NCBI GenBank assembly: GCA_947462685.1
Contig: CANHPL010000021.1
Span: forward strand, 1 to 43,701
Reading direction: 5' to 3'
Source of the DNA: Burkholderiaceae bacterium
GTDB taxonomy: Bacteria; Pseudomonadota; Gammaproteobacteria; Burkholderiales; Burkholderiaceae
DNA length: 43,701 nt
Positions 1-9,141 of the stretch are shown here, piece after piece (the first letter of the stretch is position 1; each line of letters begins with the position of its first letter). The notes under the pieces were generated by a model that saw only the letters and a program-made list of their open reading frames with translations, was not told where the DNA came from and did no database searches. Position numbers and translations under genes: made by a program.

Positions 1-254
1 AATGTTCGCCCTAGGCCCATCTTCACTCTTTTACTTTCATTGAGCGAACTAATTTCGTGCCCCATCATTTTTACTTGTCCGGATGATGGCGTTAATCTTC
101 CCGTTAATAGATTAATGAATGTGGTTTTACCAGCGCCATTGGGGCCAATCAAAGCATGCCTTGCACCTGCCTCTAATTTGAAGTCAATCTGATCGGCTAC
201 TGTCAGAGCTCCAAATTGCTTGGATAATCTAATAGTCTCAAGAGCTAATGTCAC
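1..254 (-). CDS. livG: ABC transporter ATP-binding protein, LivG type (partial)
   Basis: This is the N-terminal part of an ABC ATPase that runs off the left edge; about 84 codons are present. The translation begins V(M)TLALETIRLSKQFGALTV and contains the Walker A motif GPNGAGKTT followed by FINLLTG, as in LivG/BraF ATPases of branched-chain amino acid importers. The start is a GTG at 254 that overlaps the stop of the upstream permease (GTGA junction), so the two are translationally coupled. It would hydrolyse ATP on the cytoplasmic face of the LivHM channel. The signature motif and Walker B lie outside the window. A LivF partner is expected further left but cannot be seen. Confidence 0.9.
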   Translation of the reverse strand, partial: MTLALETIRLSKQFGALTVADQIDFKLEAGARHALIGPNGAGKTTFINLLTGRLTPSSGQVKMMGHEISSLNESKRVKMGLGRT

Positions 255-1225
255 TTACTAGATCTCCCAAATGCAGTAACTTTGTCAAATATTCCTAATA
301 CCCCACCCTTAGCAAACAAAACAACAATCAATAACATCAATCCAATTCCTAAGTTCCAATACTCTGGAAATTGTTTAGCCAGAAAATCTTGGGCAACTAA
401 AAAAACGAGCGGTCCTACAAAGGCCCCATATATTCTGCCGACACCACCTAAAATCAACATAACAAGTATTTCACCTGACGGCTCAAAGCCTATCAAATTA
501 AGTCCTACAAATTGGTTGGTTTGTGCTATCAAAGCACCCGCAACACCAGCAATAATTGCGGAAAAAGTGTACGCCTTTAACAAGTATGAAGTAACAGGTA
601 CTCCAATTGCCTGCATCCTTTGTTTATTCTCTTTAATCCCTGTTAAGGTAATGCCAAACGGCGAATATACTAACCGTCTAACAAGGTACCAAAAAATAAA
701 TAAAATGCCTAAACACCATAGATAAGCTGTTTTATTTAAAAAATCAAATTTAAATAAACCAAAAACTGGACCAATAACTACTCCAGTTAATCCATCTGCC
801 CCACCAGTGATAGTCGTTGCCTTATTTGCTACTTCAAAACATAATGCAGCTATTGCCAAAGTTAACATTAACTGAGTTAATTTTTGTGTTCGCAAAATAA
901 TAAGACCTGTGCTAATTCCTAGCAAACCACAAACAATGGCACTCATCAAAAGAAGTAGCAATGGATCTGTTATGCCCACCTTGGCAGACAAAATTCCACA
1001 GGTATAAGCCCCAACTCCAAAAAAAGCTGCATGCCCTAAAGTCACCACACCAGCGTATCCAGTAATCAAATCCAAAGAAAGTGCAAACAAAATATAGGCA
1101 AGTATTTGCGCTCCCAATGATAGGTAGTCTGGCAATACAAAGAAAACAGCTAAAGCTAATACCCAAGGGATGAGCTCTAAAATTTTTAAACGCGGATTGG
1201 ATTGGAAACCTACTAATTTACTCAT
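251..1225 (-). CDS. livM: branched-chain amino acid-type ABC permease LivM
   Basis: This is an inner-membrane permease of the LivM/BraE family, about 324 residues, almost entirely hydrophobic helices. The family hallmark GYAGVVTLGHAAFFGVGAY is near the N-terminus, and a conserved GIKENKQRMQAIGVP loop lies in the middle. I choose the ATG at 1225 because it forms an ATGA overlap with the end of livH; an in-frame ATG at 1258 would add 11 residues inside livH and has no support. It acts with LivH to form the channel. The ligand may be a branched-chain amino acid, an amide or an aromatic acid, because this family is broad. Confidence 0.93.
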   Translation of the reverse strand: MSKLVGFQSNPRLKILELIPWVLALAVFFVLPDYLSLGAQILAYILFALSLDLITGYAGVVTLGHAAFFGVGAYTCGILSAKVGITDPLLLLLMSAIVCGLLGISTGLIILRTQKLTQLMLTLAIAALCFEVANKATTITGGADGLTGVVIGPVFGLFKFDFLNKTAYLWCLGILFIFWYLVRRLVYSPFGITLTGIKENKQRMQAIGVPVTSYLLKAYTFSAIIAGVAGALIAQTNQFVGLNLIGFEPSGEILVMLILGGVGRIYGAFVGPLVFLVAQDFLAKQFPEYWNLGIGLMLLIVVLFAKGGVLGIFDKVTAFGRSSK

Positions 1226-2097
1226 GCACGTTTTCCCATTAAACCAAGAGGACGCCACAATAAAATGCCAATAGTCACGATATAAATTAAGAACGCACCC
1301 ACTTCAGGTATCCAATACTTGCATGCCGTATCAAGCACGCCTATCAATAGAGCGGCAAAAAATGGCCCTTTTAAACTTCCTAATCCACCTACGGCAACAA
1401 CAATCAGAAAGAATACTAATTGTTCAAAAGGGTATGTGGGCTGAATAGCGATAATTTCTGCGCCTAATGCTCCGCCCATACCAGCGAGGCCACTGCCAAC
1501 TGCAAAAGTTATACTAAACAATAACTTTGTATTAATCCCAATAGACTGTGCCATTGGACGATTATCAACTGTGGCCCTTACCATTGCGCCCCATTTAGTA
1601 TTTTCAACACCAAACCATAAAGTAGCAATGAGGATTGCACTAAAAACTATAATAAATACCCTATAGGCAGGGAAGTCTCTACCGAGAAAAGTAAATTGAT
1701 CCTTTAAGTACTCAGGCAACATCACTGGTTGTTGTAATGTTCCATAAATCAAACGTGCAATAGCAATAGAAATAAAAATTAAGGCAATACTAAATAAGAC
1801 CTGCTCAAGTTCAGGAGCATCATAAATATGTTTGTATAACAGACGGTCAAGAAAAACACTAAAAAATGCAACGATCAAAAATGAAAGTGCTAGTGCAATT
1901 GGAAATGGGATTTGATATTTAGCCAAAGCAGTCACGAGAATATAACCGCCGCACATTGCAAAAACTCCGTGGGCCAAATTGGCAATACCCATCATCCCCA
2001 TTGTGATGGATAAACCTACGGAAATAACATAAAGTACCATTCCGTAGGCCACACCGTAAAATAAAACACTAACAACGGCTGCTAAAAAAGAATCCAT
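1222..2097 (-). CDS. livH: branched-chain amino acid-type ABC permease LivH
   Basis: This 291-residue inner-membrane permease belongs to the LivH/BraD family. The sequence shows the typical N-terminal GLSITMGMMGIANLAHG segment, several transmembrane helices, and a C-terminal VVAVGGLGSLKGPFFAALLIG motif. It forms one half of the heterodimeric channel with LivM. The gene sits 40 bp downstream of the binding-protein gene and overlaps livM by four bases (ATGA), so all belong to one leftward operon. Length and motifs are normal for the family. Confidence 0.95.
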   Translation of the reverse strand: MDSFLAAVVSVLFYGVAYGMVLYVISVGLSITMGMMGIANLAHGVFAMCGGYILVTALAKYQIPFPIALALSFLIVAFFSVFLDRLLYKHIYDAPELEQVLFSIALIFISIAIARLIYGTLQQPVMLPEYLKDQFTFLGRDFPAYRVFIIVFSAILIATLWFGVENTKWGAMVRATVDNRPMAQSIGINTKLLFSITFAVGSGLAGMGGALGAEIIAIQPTYPFEQLVFFLIVVAVGGLGSLKGPFFAALLIGVLDTACKYWIPEVGAFLIYIVTIGILLWRPLGLMGKRA

Positions 2098-2137
2098 TCA
2101 GTTTAGAGCTGATGAAAAAAATAAAAGTTAATAACAA

Positions 2138-3331
2138 TTATTTCTTTTTATCAAATTCCTTCATTGGGTCTTTAATGCCAGTACTGAGTGTTTCAATTTC
2201 AACGTTTGCCAATTTTCCATTAACTTTACGTACTTCACGTAAGTATTCAGGATTAATCACATCTCTCGTCTCAGGGTCGATAGAGAATTCACCGCGAGGA
2301 CTTGTTGTACTTTTATATTTTTTCAATAGCTCCATCGTTTTATCAGGATCAACTTTGCCATTTTGCTCACGAATCGTATAAAAAATCGCCTCCATCGCAT
2401 CCCAAGCACCAACAGCCATAAAACCAGGTTCTAAATTTTCACCAAACTCTTTTTTGTACGCCGCCACAAATGCACGATTGCTAGCACGAGTTGAATTTGC
2501 AGAATAATGATGCACCGTAGTGACCCCAAGGGCAACATCACCCATACCTTGCAATTCTTCGTCAGTTACCACATCACCAGTACCAATAAACTTAATACCA
2601 GCTTTAGCTAATCCTAAGTCTGAATAAGCTTTCATCATTCCAGTAGCTGCTTTTCCTGCTGGATTAAAGCCAAAGATTACTTCAGGTTTAGTATCTTTAA
2701 TTTTTTGAATAAATGGCGTGAAATCAGGATTTGCCAAAGGGATTCTTACACTACCTAAAATCTCTCCACCACCCTCTTTAAATCCTTTAATAAAGCCTTC
2801 CTCAGCTTCATGGCCAGGTGCAAAATCGCTCACGGCTGTGTAAGCTTTTTTATATTTTTTCGCTGCCCATTGTCCTAATGGATAAGCAGATTGCCAAAGA
2901 GTAAATGAGGTGCGAGCCATATAAGGCGCATTGTTCATCACCCTTGCAGCTGCGGCATTCATACTAATGAATGGTACTTTTGCTTCTGTTGTTAATGGCC
3001 CGATTGCGGCCATGTTAGGAGACCAAACAAAACCAGTCAGATAGTTAACTTTTTCACGCACAATTAATTCCTGCGCCACACGCTTGGCAACATCTGGATT
3101 TGGTCCAGTATCATCACGCGTAATAATTTCTACTTTGACACCAGGAGGTAATTTATCTCCATTTAATTTCATGAAAAGCTTAACGCCTTTATCTAACTGA
3201 TCGCCTTGAGCAGCTCCTGGGCCACTATATGTTCCCATAAATCCAATTTTGACTGTTTGAGCTGAAGTAACGCTCATCATCAATCCACTCAAAATTACTA
3301 AACCAAGTTGTATGAACTTATTTTTTTTCAT
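2138..3331 (-). CDS. periplasmic ligand-binding protein of a Liv-type ABC transporter
   Basis: This 397-residue protein has a clear Sec signal peptide (MKKNKFIQLGLVILSGLMMS, cleavage after ...TSA-Q) and the body of a type I periplasmic binding protein: KIGFMGTYSGPGAAQGDQ, then a two-lobed Leu/Ile/Val-binding fold with LTGFVWSPNMAAIGPLT. The start ATG has a GAGGG ribosome-binding site. It is first in the operon and delivers the substrate to LivHMGF. Proteins like this in Burkholderiales often bind aromatic acids or amides instead of amino acids, so the ligand cannot be assigned. The assignment to the family is firm. Confidence 0.92.
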   Translation of the reverse strand: MKKNKFIQLGLVILSGLMMSVTSAQTVKIGFMGTYSGPGAAQGDQLDKGVKLFMKLNGDKLPPGVKVEIITRDDTGPNPDVAKRVAQELIVREKVNYLTGFVWSPNMAAIGPLTTEAKVPFISMNAAAARVMNNAPYMARTSFTLWQSAYPLGQWAAKKYKKAYTAVSDFAPGHEAEEGFIKGFKEGGGEILGSVRIPLANPDFTPFIQKIKDTKPEVIFGFNPAGKAATGMMKAYSDLGLAKAGIKFIGTGDVVTDEELQGMGDVALGVTTVHHYSANSTRASNRAFVAAYKKEFGENLEPGFMAVGAWDAMEAIFYTIREQNGKVDPDKTMELLKKYKSTTSPRGEFSIDPETRDVINPEYLREVRKVNGKLANVEIETLSTGIKDPMKEFDKKK

Positions 3332-3480
3332 AATGCCCTCAATTAATTTCTAAAAGTAAATGTTTTTTGAATTTTACATGACAAAGAATAACACGTGATT
3401 CTGAGTTTAGGGGTGCTTTTAAGGGCTCATTCGGATCAATACAAAATGAATAACTATTGAATTTTGCAACTATTAAATGA

Positions 3481-4413
3481 TTAGAAACTAGCAGCAATCC
3501 CAATAGAATATCCTGAAATATCTGGGGCAAATTGGTATCGGACCATTAATCTTGCTCGGGTAAAAAAAATATCATAATCTTTAATATCAAGCTCCAAACC
3601 TGTGCCAATGCTTGACAGGAAGTTAAAACCCAAAGCACCTCGCGAATCTCCCAAATACTGTGTATGAGCAAACTCAACAACACTCCTAACGACACTACCC
3701 ATCAGGGTAAACCCTGTAGGAACTCTGCGACGCGACCATAATCCTATACTTTGAGCACTGGTATGACCTTCTACAGATTTTGAAGAGTCAAAACTAGTTA
3801 ATTGAATATTGGTGTAGCGTAATTCAAATTCATTTTCTTGATCGGGACGATAGTCTTCATAGTCGAGCACGATGGAGCCCCCTAATCCATAAGCATTTAG
3901 GCGCCCGTTATTCAAGAAATCAAGGCCTATCCCTGTTTTGTTCTCAATCACTCTTGCTGCTATAGATAGATCACTTTCTACGTGACCTAGGGACACATTG
4001 AGTATAGGTCTAATTTTCAATTGCTCATTTAATTTAAAATCCCATCCAATCCCACCAGTTCCAGAAATACTATTCCACCTCACAGGTATGGAGATTGGCG
4101 AAGAACCATTAGTAATAAAAGTCGGATTGTAGCGATTGAAAGCTATAGTGCCCTCAAGATATAAAGGGAAACCCTCACTTAATGTTCCTCCCCCACCTAA
4201 GGATGTCATTGATAACCCAGGATTACTCAATGCACTATCATTCAAAGAAAGAGATCCCGTTGTAACATCAGGAGTCAAAGAATAACTAATCACAGTTAAA
4301 AAAGAATTGGCTCGTTGTTGCAATAAACCGTTGACCAAACCTTGAGACGATGCTGGCGGCAACAAACTAATGCCCAAAAGATACGTAATAATTTTTAAAC
4401 AATTAAACTTCAT
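3481..4413 (-). CDS. outer-membrane beta-barrel protein, unknown function
   Basis: This 310-residue protein starts with a signal peptide (MKFNCLKIITYLLGISLLPP, probable cleavage after ASS-Q). The rest is rich in alternating hydrophobic and polar residues typical of transmembrane beta strands, such as LKIRPILNVSLGHVES and FTLMGSVVRSVVEF. It ends in phenylalanine after GYSIGIAASF, the usual BAM-recognition C-terminus of outer-membrane proteins. It resembles autotransporter or OmpW/OprD-like barrels only in style; I do not recognise the family. It lies upstream of the Liv operon in the same direction but is separated by about 150 bp, so its link to that operon is uncertain. Confidence 0.75.
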   Translation of the reverse strand: MKFNCLKIITYLLGISLLPPASSQGLVNGLLQQRANSFLTVISYSLTPDVTTGSLSLNDSALSNPGLSMTSLGGGGTLSEGFPLYLEGTIAFNRYNPTFITNGSSPISIPVRWNSISGTGGIGWDFKLNEQLKIRPILNVSLGHVESDLSIAARVIENKTGIGLDFLNNGRLNAYGLGGSIVLDYEDYRPDQENEFELRYTNIQLTSFDSSKSVEGHTSAQSIGLWSRRRVPTGFTLMGSVVRSVVEFAHTQYLGDSRGALGFNFLSSIGTGLELDIKDYDIFFTRARLMVRYQFAPDISGYSIGIAASF

Positions 4414-4582
4414 TTGATGAAAAACTCATTTTGTCAGGTAATTTGATTAGTTATGGCTAAAAAATAAATGTAGACTATTACTAGCCATTTTCTAAGTTGT
4501 TCAAGATGTATATACTCATATAAGACTAGTATTAACATTAAAACATTCTTTAATTGTTTCAACATTATCCCATTTGGTAAAT

Positions 4583-5623
4583 ATGATAACTAAACAATGC
4601 AAAATACTTAAAGTATTTTTACTCACAATTCTCTTTGCAAGCTTTTCATTTCAAACAGTTTGTGCACAAAACAAGCTGGAAAAAACAAAGATAAGTATTG
4701 CTGTAGGAGGTAAAAATCTCTTCTATTATTTACCACTAACAATTGCCGAACGTTTAGGTTATTTCAAAGATGAGGGACTTGACGTCGAAATATCTGACTT
4801 TCCTGGTGGTGCAAAAGCTTTGCAAGCACTTGTAGGCGGTAGCGCCGATGTCGTATCTGGAGCATATGAACACACCATAAATATGCAGGCGAAGGGGCAA
4901 AATATCCAAGCTTTTGTTTTGCAAGGGCGTGCGCCACAAATTGTACTTGCCTATTCAACTAAGAATATGCCGAACTTTCAATCGATTGCCGATTTAAAAG
5001 GTAAAAAAATTGGCGTTACAGCTCCAGGTTCTTCCACTAGCATGATGGCTAGTTATATGTTGACGAAAGCCGGTATAAAACCCTCTGATGTGTCTTTTAT
5101 TGGTGTTGGAGCAGGTCCAGGAGCTGTTGCTGCCATGCGCTCAGGACAGCTTGATGCAATTTGTAATTTAGACCCTGTCATTACGATGCTTTTGGAGAAA
5201 AACGATATCAAAATCATTTCAGATACTCGAACACTAAAAGATACAAAAGCTGTTTATGGTGGCAATATGCCAGCAGCAGTAATGTATGCCCCTACAAGTT
5301 TTATTGAAAAGAATCCTAATACCACTCAAGCTTTAACAAATGCCATTGTTCGAGCTCTGAAATGGCTCAATCAAGCGGGTCCTTCAGATATTGTTAAAAC
5401 TGTTCCTGAAAATTATCTTTTAGGTGATCGATCTTTATATCTTACAGCTTGGCAAGGTGTTAAAGAGGCGATTTCTCCTGACGGCATGATTCCAGCTGAT
5501 GGACCTAATACAGCACTTCGGATGTTGTCACAATTTGAAAAAGAGATTGCCGATAAAAAAATTGATTTATCTAAAACCTATACAAATTCTTTTGTAATCA
5601 AAGCAAATCAAAAATATAAGTAA
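4583..5623 (+). CDS. SsuA/TauA/NMT1-family periplasmic binding protein
   Basis: This protein of about 346 residues is the binding protein of a nitrate/sulfonate/bicarbonate-type ABC transporter. It has a signal peptide ending TVCAQ and the family pattern FYYLPLTIAERLGYFKDEGL followed by DFPGGAKALQALVGGSADV. The ATG at 4583 is preferred to an in-frame TTG at 4574, which lacks a good ribosome-binding site. The cognate ATPase follows after 9 bp and the permease overlaps the ATPase. The family binds sulfonates, taurine, riboflavin or pyrimidine precursors and other compounds, and nothing here fixes the substrate. Confidence 0.9.
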   Translation: MITKQCKILKVFLLTILFASFSFQTVCAQNKLEKTKISIAVGGKNLFYYLPLTIAERLGYFKDEGLDVEISDFPGGAKALQALVGGSADVVSGAYEHTINMQAKGQNIQAFVLQGRAPQIVLAYSTKNMPNFQSIADLKGKKIGVTAPGSSTSMMASYMLTKAGIKPSDVSFIGVGAGPGAVAAMRSGQLDAICNLDPVITMLLEKNDIKIISDTRTLKDTKAVYGGNMPAAVMYAPTSFIEKNPNTTQALTNAIVRALKWLNQAGPSDIVKTVPENYLLGDRSLYLTAWQGVKEAISPDGMIPADGPNTALRMLSQFEKEIADKKIDLSKTYTNSFVIKANQKYK

Positions 5624-5632
5624 TCAATTTTC

Positions 5633-6466
5633 ATGAACGCCACATATGTTCTCTCTTTACAAGATATTCAGTGCAATTTTGTTTCATCTGAAACAAAATC
5701 TGAATATATTGCTATTGATAAGGTTTGTTTAGATCTTTATTCTGGCGAGTTTGTTTCCATCGTTGGGCCAACTGGGTGCGGCAAATCAACCATTCTTAAT
5801 GTGGCTGCTGGCCTAATTAGTCCCAGTAAGGGCAAGGTTATCGTATTTGGGGAAGAACTTCGCTCCATTAATCAGCATGCAGGTTATATGTTTCAAACCA
5901 ACACTCTGATGCCATGGAGAAGCGCTAAAGATAATATTATGCTAGGACTGGAATATCACAACCTTTCTAAAGATAAGAGAGGGCATATTGCGAATGAATG
6001 GTTGCGTAAAGTCGGCCTAGGAGATTTTGGTGATCGATTTCCGCATCAGCTATCAGGTGGTATGCAAAAACGAGTAGCTTTAGCTCAAACTCTTGCCCTT
6101 GATCCAGATATCATTTTTATGGATGAACCCTTTTCAGCCCTAGACGTGCAAACGCGTCAATTGATGGAAAATGAACTACTACAACTATGTCAGGCATCCT
6201 CCACTCAAAAGGGTAAGTCGGTTCTTTTTATTACACATGATCTTGATGAAGCAATTGCAATGAGTGACCGTGTCATTGTTATGTCTGCCGGACCCGCTTC
6301 ACATCCGATAGGGAACTTTGAAATTGATCTTCCTAAACCAAGAGATGTTGCCGAAATTAAGTCAAATCCAAGATTTCAGGAATATTACAAACAAATATGG
6401 GATGTACTTAGATCCGAAGTCATGAAAAGTTACTCAAACCAGATGAAAACTTTGACTCATGTATAA
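5633..6466 (+). CDS. ABC transporter ATP-binding protein, SsuB/TauB type
   Basis: This 277-residue ATPase has every core motif: Walker A GPTGCGKST (residues 45-53), a Q-loop MFQTNTLMPW, the signature LSGGMQKR, Walker B DIIFMDEPFSALD, and the H-loop LFITHDLDEAI. These match the SsuB/TauB/NrtD class. The C-terminal tail ends near the start of the permease gene, with which it overlaps by eight bases, indicating translational coupling. It powers import of the ligand captured by the preceding binding protein. Confidence 0.94.
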   Translation: MNATYVLSLQDIQCNFVSSETKSEYIAIDKVCLDLYSGEFVSIVGPTGCGKSTILNVAAGLISPSKGKVIVFGEELRSINQHAGYMFQTNTLMPWRSAKDNIMLGLEYHNLSKDKRGHIANEWLRKVGLGDFGDRFPHQLSGGMQKRVALAQTLALDPDIIFMDEPFSALDVQTRQLMENELLQLCQASSTQKGKSVLFITHDLDEAIAMSDRVIVMSAGPASHPIGNFEIDLPKPRDVAEIKSNPRFQEYYKQIWDVLRSEVMKSYSNQMKTLTHV

Positions 6467-7253
6467 GAATCTTATTTCAAATAAAACCAAGATTATTACT
6501 TGGCAAGTATTGATACTTCTCATGATCATATTGGCATGGCAGTTTTTTAGTCGCTCAAACCATGTTGCTTTTTTTATCGGTGAACCACTGATTGTTTTTC
6601 AACGACTAGTGAATTGGTTAATCATCGAAAAAAATGTTTATTGGCATCTTGGTATTACACTTCTTGAAACTTGTCTTGCCTTTTCTATTGGAACCCTTGC
6701 TGGTACTTTTTGTGGTCTATTTTTAGGGTTATCGCCGATTTTTTCGGCCATCTTTGACCCTTATATTAAAGCTTTAAACTCTATGCCAAGAGTAATTCTT
6801 GCGCCCATCTTTTCAGTTTGGTTTGGTTTAGGTATGTGGTCAAAAGTTGCTTTAGCAATCACGCTTGTATTTTTTGTTGTGTTTTTTAATGTTTATCAAG
6901 GCATTAAAGAAGTAAGTCCAAGTATTTTAGCGAATGCCAAAATGTTGGGTGCTAGTCGAAAACAATTGATTCGAACTGTCTATCTTCCGTCAGCAACTAG
7001 CTGGGTTTTCTCTAGCTTACATACTTCTATTGGGCTTGCTTTTGTTGGCGCTGTCGTAGGTGAATACTTGGGATCAGCAGCCGGTGTTGGATACCTCATC
7101 CTCCAAGCCGAAGGCTCTTTTGATATCAACACGGTGATTGCCGGAATTATTCTTTTAACCACCTGCGCACTCCTATTAGACTCGATAGTTGGCATCATTG
7201 AGAAAAAGTTAATGGTTTGGCGCCCCCAAACCTCAGGTCTTGAAAAATTATAA
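6459..7253 (+). CDS. ABC transporter permease, SsuC/TauC type
   Basis: This 264-residue inner-membrane protein has about six hydrophobic helices and the EAA-type cytoplasmic loop SILANAKMLGASRKQLIRTV, which docks the ATPase. The stretch ALNSMPRVILAPIFSVWFGLG is the hallmark of the SsuC/TauC permeases. It is the last gene of a three-gene rightward operon and stops only 10 bp before the end of a convergent hydrolase gene. The substrate remains undefined. Confidence 0.93.
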   Translation: MYKNLISNKTKIITWQVLILLMIILAWQFFSRSNHVAFFIGEPLIVFQRLVNWLIIEKNVYWHLGITLLETCLAFSIGTLAGTFCGLFLGLSPIFSAIFDPYIKALNSMPRVILAPIFSVWFGLGMWSKVALAITLVFFVVFFNVYQGIKEVSPSILANAKMLGASRKQLIRTVYLPSATSWVFSSLHTSIGLAFVGAVVGEYLGSAAGVGYLILQAEGSFDINTVIAGIILLTTCALLLDSIVGIIEKKLMVWRPQTSGLEKL

Positions 7254-7263
7254 GAGTTTAAAG

Positions 7264-8340
7264 CTAACTGATTTCAAAAACTTCTTTTGGCTGAATCAGC
7301 ATTTTGACAGCTTTTTCATATTCAACAAATAATGATTTGGGATTATCTATTTTTACTTGGCTGGATAAGTGGTAATTCCAAAATAATGTAGTCATTTGAT
7401 TAATGCGCTCCCAAGTCTCTAACTCGCCCTCTGATCCAATGGGAATGTCACGACTAAAAGATTGCTCATCAACTTTCTCTCCCGCAAAAGTCATATGATC
7501 GGCAGGGCGAATAATCCATAGCTGACGAGCTCCACGAGGCAGATTGTCGTATACCCAACGACGCTTAGCCAAAGGCATCCCTAAGGTCATTTTTTCTAGT
7601 CCTTTTTTAAAAGTGACTTGATTATCATGATCCCCCATGATGCAGAAAAATGGCACTTTGACATTCACCATTTTTTTTGCACTAGATTCTGTCATTGATC
7701 CTGGTGAAAAAGCAATCGCAGCTTTAATCCGATGATCAATCATACCAACACCACTTTGACCACAAATCGACTGTACTGTTAAAGCACCATATGAGTGACC
7801 TGCAATGCCAATTCTCTCCGGGTCAAAATAGTCTTCCAACTTCAAATCACCCTGACCTAGCCCACCTTTTTCCAAAAAAGATGATTGCGGCCCTTTTAAT
7901 AATTCACTAATGACAAATTTACAATCCAATACTCTCAAATCATATTGTGGCCCAGCTAGAGACTGTTGTAATCGATTCGTAAAAGTTGTCTTTCCCGTAT
8001 CCCAAATAACGTCATTCGTTATTGGATGAGAAATCGTCACAACAACGTTGCCAGCCTTTACCCACGCTTCACACCAAGACTCTCCATTCGACAAACCACT
8101 ACCAAGACCTGGTGAATAAATAATCAATGGTGATTTTTTCTTCACCTGAGGTAGGCGAATACGAATACTTAAATGACGTTGTGTCTTAGGATCTATGGTC
8201 TTACTGTCAAAAACAATTGGTGGTTGACCATCAATTTCTTTTAACGTAGCCCTTTTTTTTTGTGCGATACCGAATGGACTCAGCAAAGTTAAAGCTATGC
8301 CGGTTAAAACTTTTCGACGTATGCTTAAATTGGATGGCAT
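7264..8340 (-). CDS. secreted alpha/beta hydrolase (dienelactone hydrolase / PAF-acetylhydrolase-like)
   Basis: This 358-residue enzyme has the nucleophile elbow GHSYGA with the likely catalytic Ser at about residue 183, and YSPGLGSG earlier, which may form the oxyanion hole. A late acidic/His region with HMTFAGE probably supplies the His. The N-terminus reads SIRRKVLTGIA followed by a hydrophobic stretch ending FGIAQ, resembling a Tat signal peptide with paired arginines, so periplasmic export is likely. It converges with the SsuABC-like operon and is divergent from the MORN gene. The ester substrate is unknown. Confidence 0.82.
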   Translation of the reverse strand: MPSNLSIRRKVLTGIALTLLSPFGIAQKKRATLKEIDGQPPIVFDSKTIDPKTQRHLSIRIRLPQVKKKSPLIIYSPGLGSGLSNGESWCEAWVKAGNVVVTISHPITNDVIWDTGKTTFTNRLQQSLAGPQYDLRVLDCKFVISELLKGPQSSFLEKGGLGQGDLKLEDYFDPERIGIAGHSYGALTVQSICGQSGVGMIDHRIKAAIAFSPGSMTESSAKKMVNVKVPFFCIMGDHDNQVTFKKGLEKMTLGMPLAKRRWVYDNLPRGARQLWIIRPADHMTFAGEKVDEQSFSRDIPIGSEGELETWERINQMTTLFWNYHLSSQVKIDNPKSLFVEYEKAVKMLIQPKEVFEIS

Positions 8341-8387
8341 TAAAACCTCATATAATATTTTTCATTATAGATAATATAAGGTTTTAT
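8341..8387. promoter_or_regulatory. divergent promoter region with inverted repeat
   Basis: The 47 bp between the divergent hydrolase and MORN genes hold a 13-bp inverted repeat (8341-8353 against 8374-8386, one mismatch). It contains both ribosome-binding sites (GAGG leftward, AAGG rightward). A TATAAT hexamer lies at 8351-8356 on the plus strand. The space is too short for two ordinary leader regions, so the genes probably share control. Confidence 0.45.
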
Positions 8388-9107
8388 ATGTCGGCCAAAA
8401 AATATTTTGTTGTAATTTTCTTACTCATTTGTTGTTGGTCAAATATTGTGCATAGTCAAAATGCCCAAACACTGTTCTACTCTCATGGGAAATATGTTGG
8501 CGAAGTTTTCAATGGTAAAGCTCATGGCTTCGGTACCTATACGGCCTACAAAAGTGGTGGGGTATATTCGGGCAATTTTTATCAAGATACTTTTCAAGGT
8601 CAAGGAACATATAATTGGCCGGATGGCTCAAGATATGTTGGAAATTGGCAAAACGATGCTGGTATACAAGGTACTATGTTTTATCCTAATGGAGCAACTG
8701 CCCAAGGTACTGTCAAAAATGCGATCTTTATTCCAAGTCCTGCACCATTTATTGCACCGATGATTCCAGTCACTCCGCCAACTAGTAAAACCAATAATTC
8801 CAATCAACTCAATAAGGCTTTATATAATCAATTAGGTCCCTCTGGATGGGCGAATTGCACAGCTGGTCAAGTAGCTATTTCAGCACTCATTGCACGAGGC
8901 GATCCGATCAATCAAACAATCAAAGATTCCAATCGATCTCTAGGGACTATTCTTGGATCACTACGTCAATATATGCTTGCAAACGGCACTCCAACTTCGA
9001 CTTTGGATGACTTAGTTGGAGGCTATAGTTCTCAAATTAAATCCGGAGATCAAGCTTTAAGAATCATCAATGACTGCTCCAATCAAATTGCACGTGTCAA
9101 TTATTAA
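8388..9107 (+). CDS. exported MORN-repeat protein
   Basis: This is a protein of about 239 residues starting at the ATG at 8388 (MSAKKYFVVIFLLICCWSNI), a clear Sec signal peptide; an earlier in-frame start would lie inside the divergent hydrolase. Residues about 30-100 hold roughly three MORN repeats, for example YVGEVFNGKAHGFGTY, YSGNFYQDTFQGQGTY and YVGNWQNDAGIQGTM. A Pro/Thr-rich linker follows and then an unrecognised C-terminal region with two cysteines. MORN repeats usually serve as scaffold or cell-envelope modules. Its partner and role are unknown. Confidence 0.8.
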   Translation: MSAKKYFVVIFLLICCWSNIVHSQNAQTLFYSHGKYVGEVFNGKAHGFGTYTAYKSGGVYSGNFYQDTFQGQGTYNWPDGSRYVGNWQNDAGIQGTMFYPNGATAQGTVKNAIFIPSPAPFIAPMIPVTPPTSKTNNSNQLNKALYNQLGPSGWANCTAGQVAISALIARGDPINQTIKDSNRSLGTILGSLRQYMLANGTPTSTLDDLVGGYSSQIKSGDQALRIINDCSNQIARVNY

Positions 9108-9141
9108 CAAATGTAATACTTGAGTAAGTTGCGTGAGATCT

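Noticed and set aside
282..725. 147-codon open frame on the plus strand
   Set aside because: It lies wholly antisense to livM, which has clear family motifs; the translation is low-complexity and has no ribosome-binding site.
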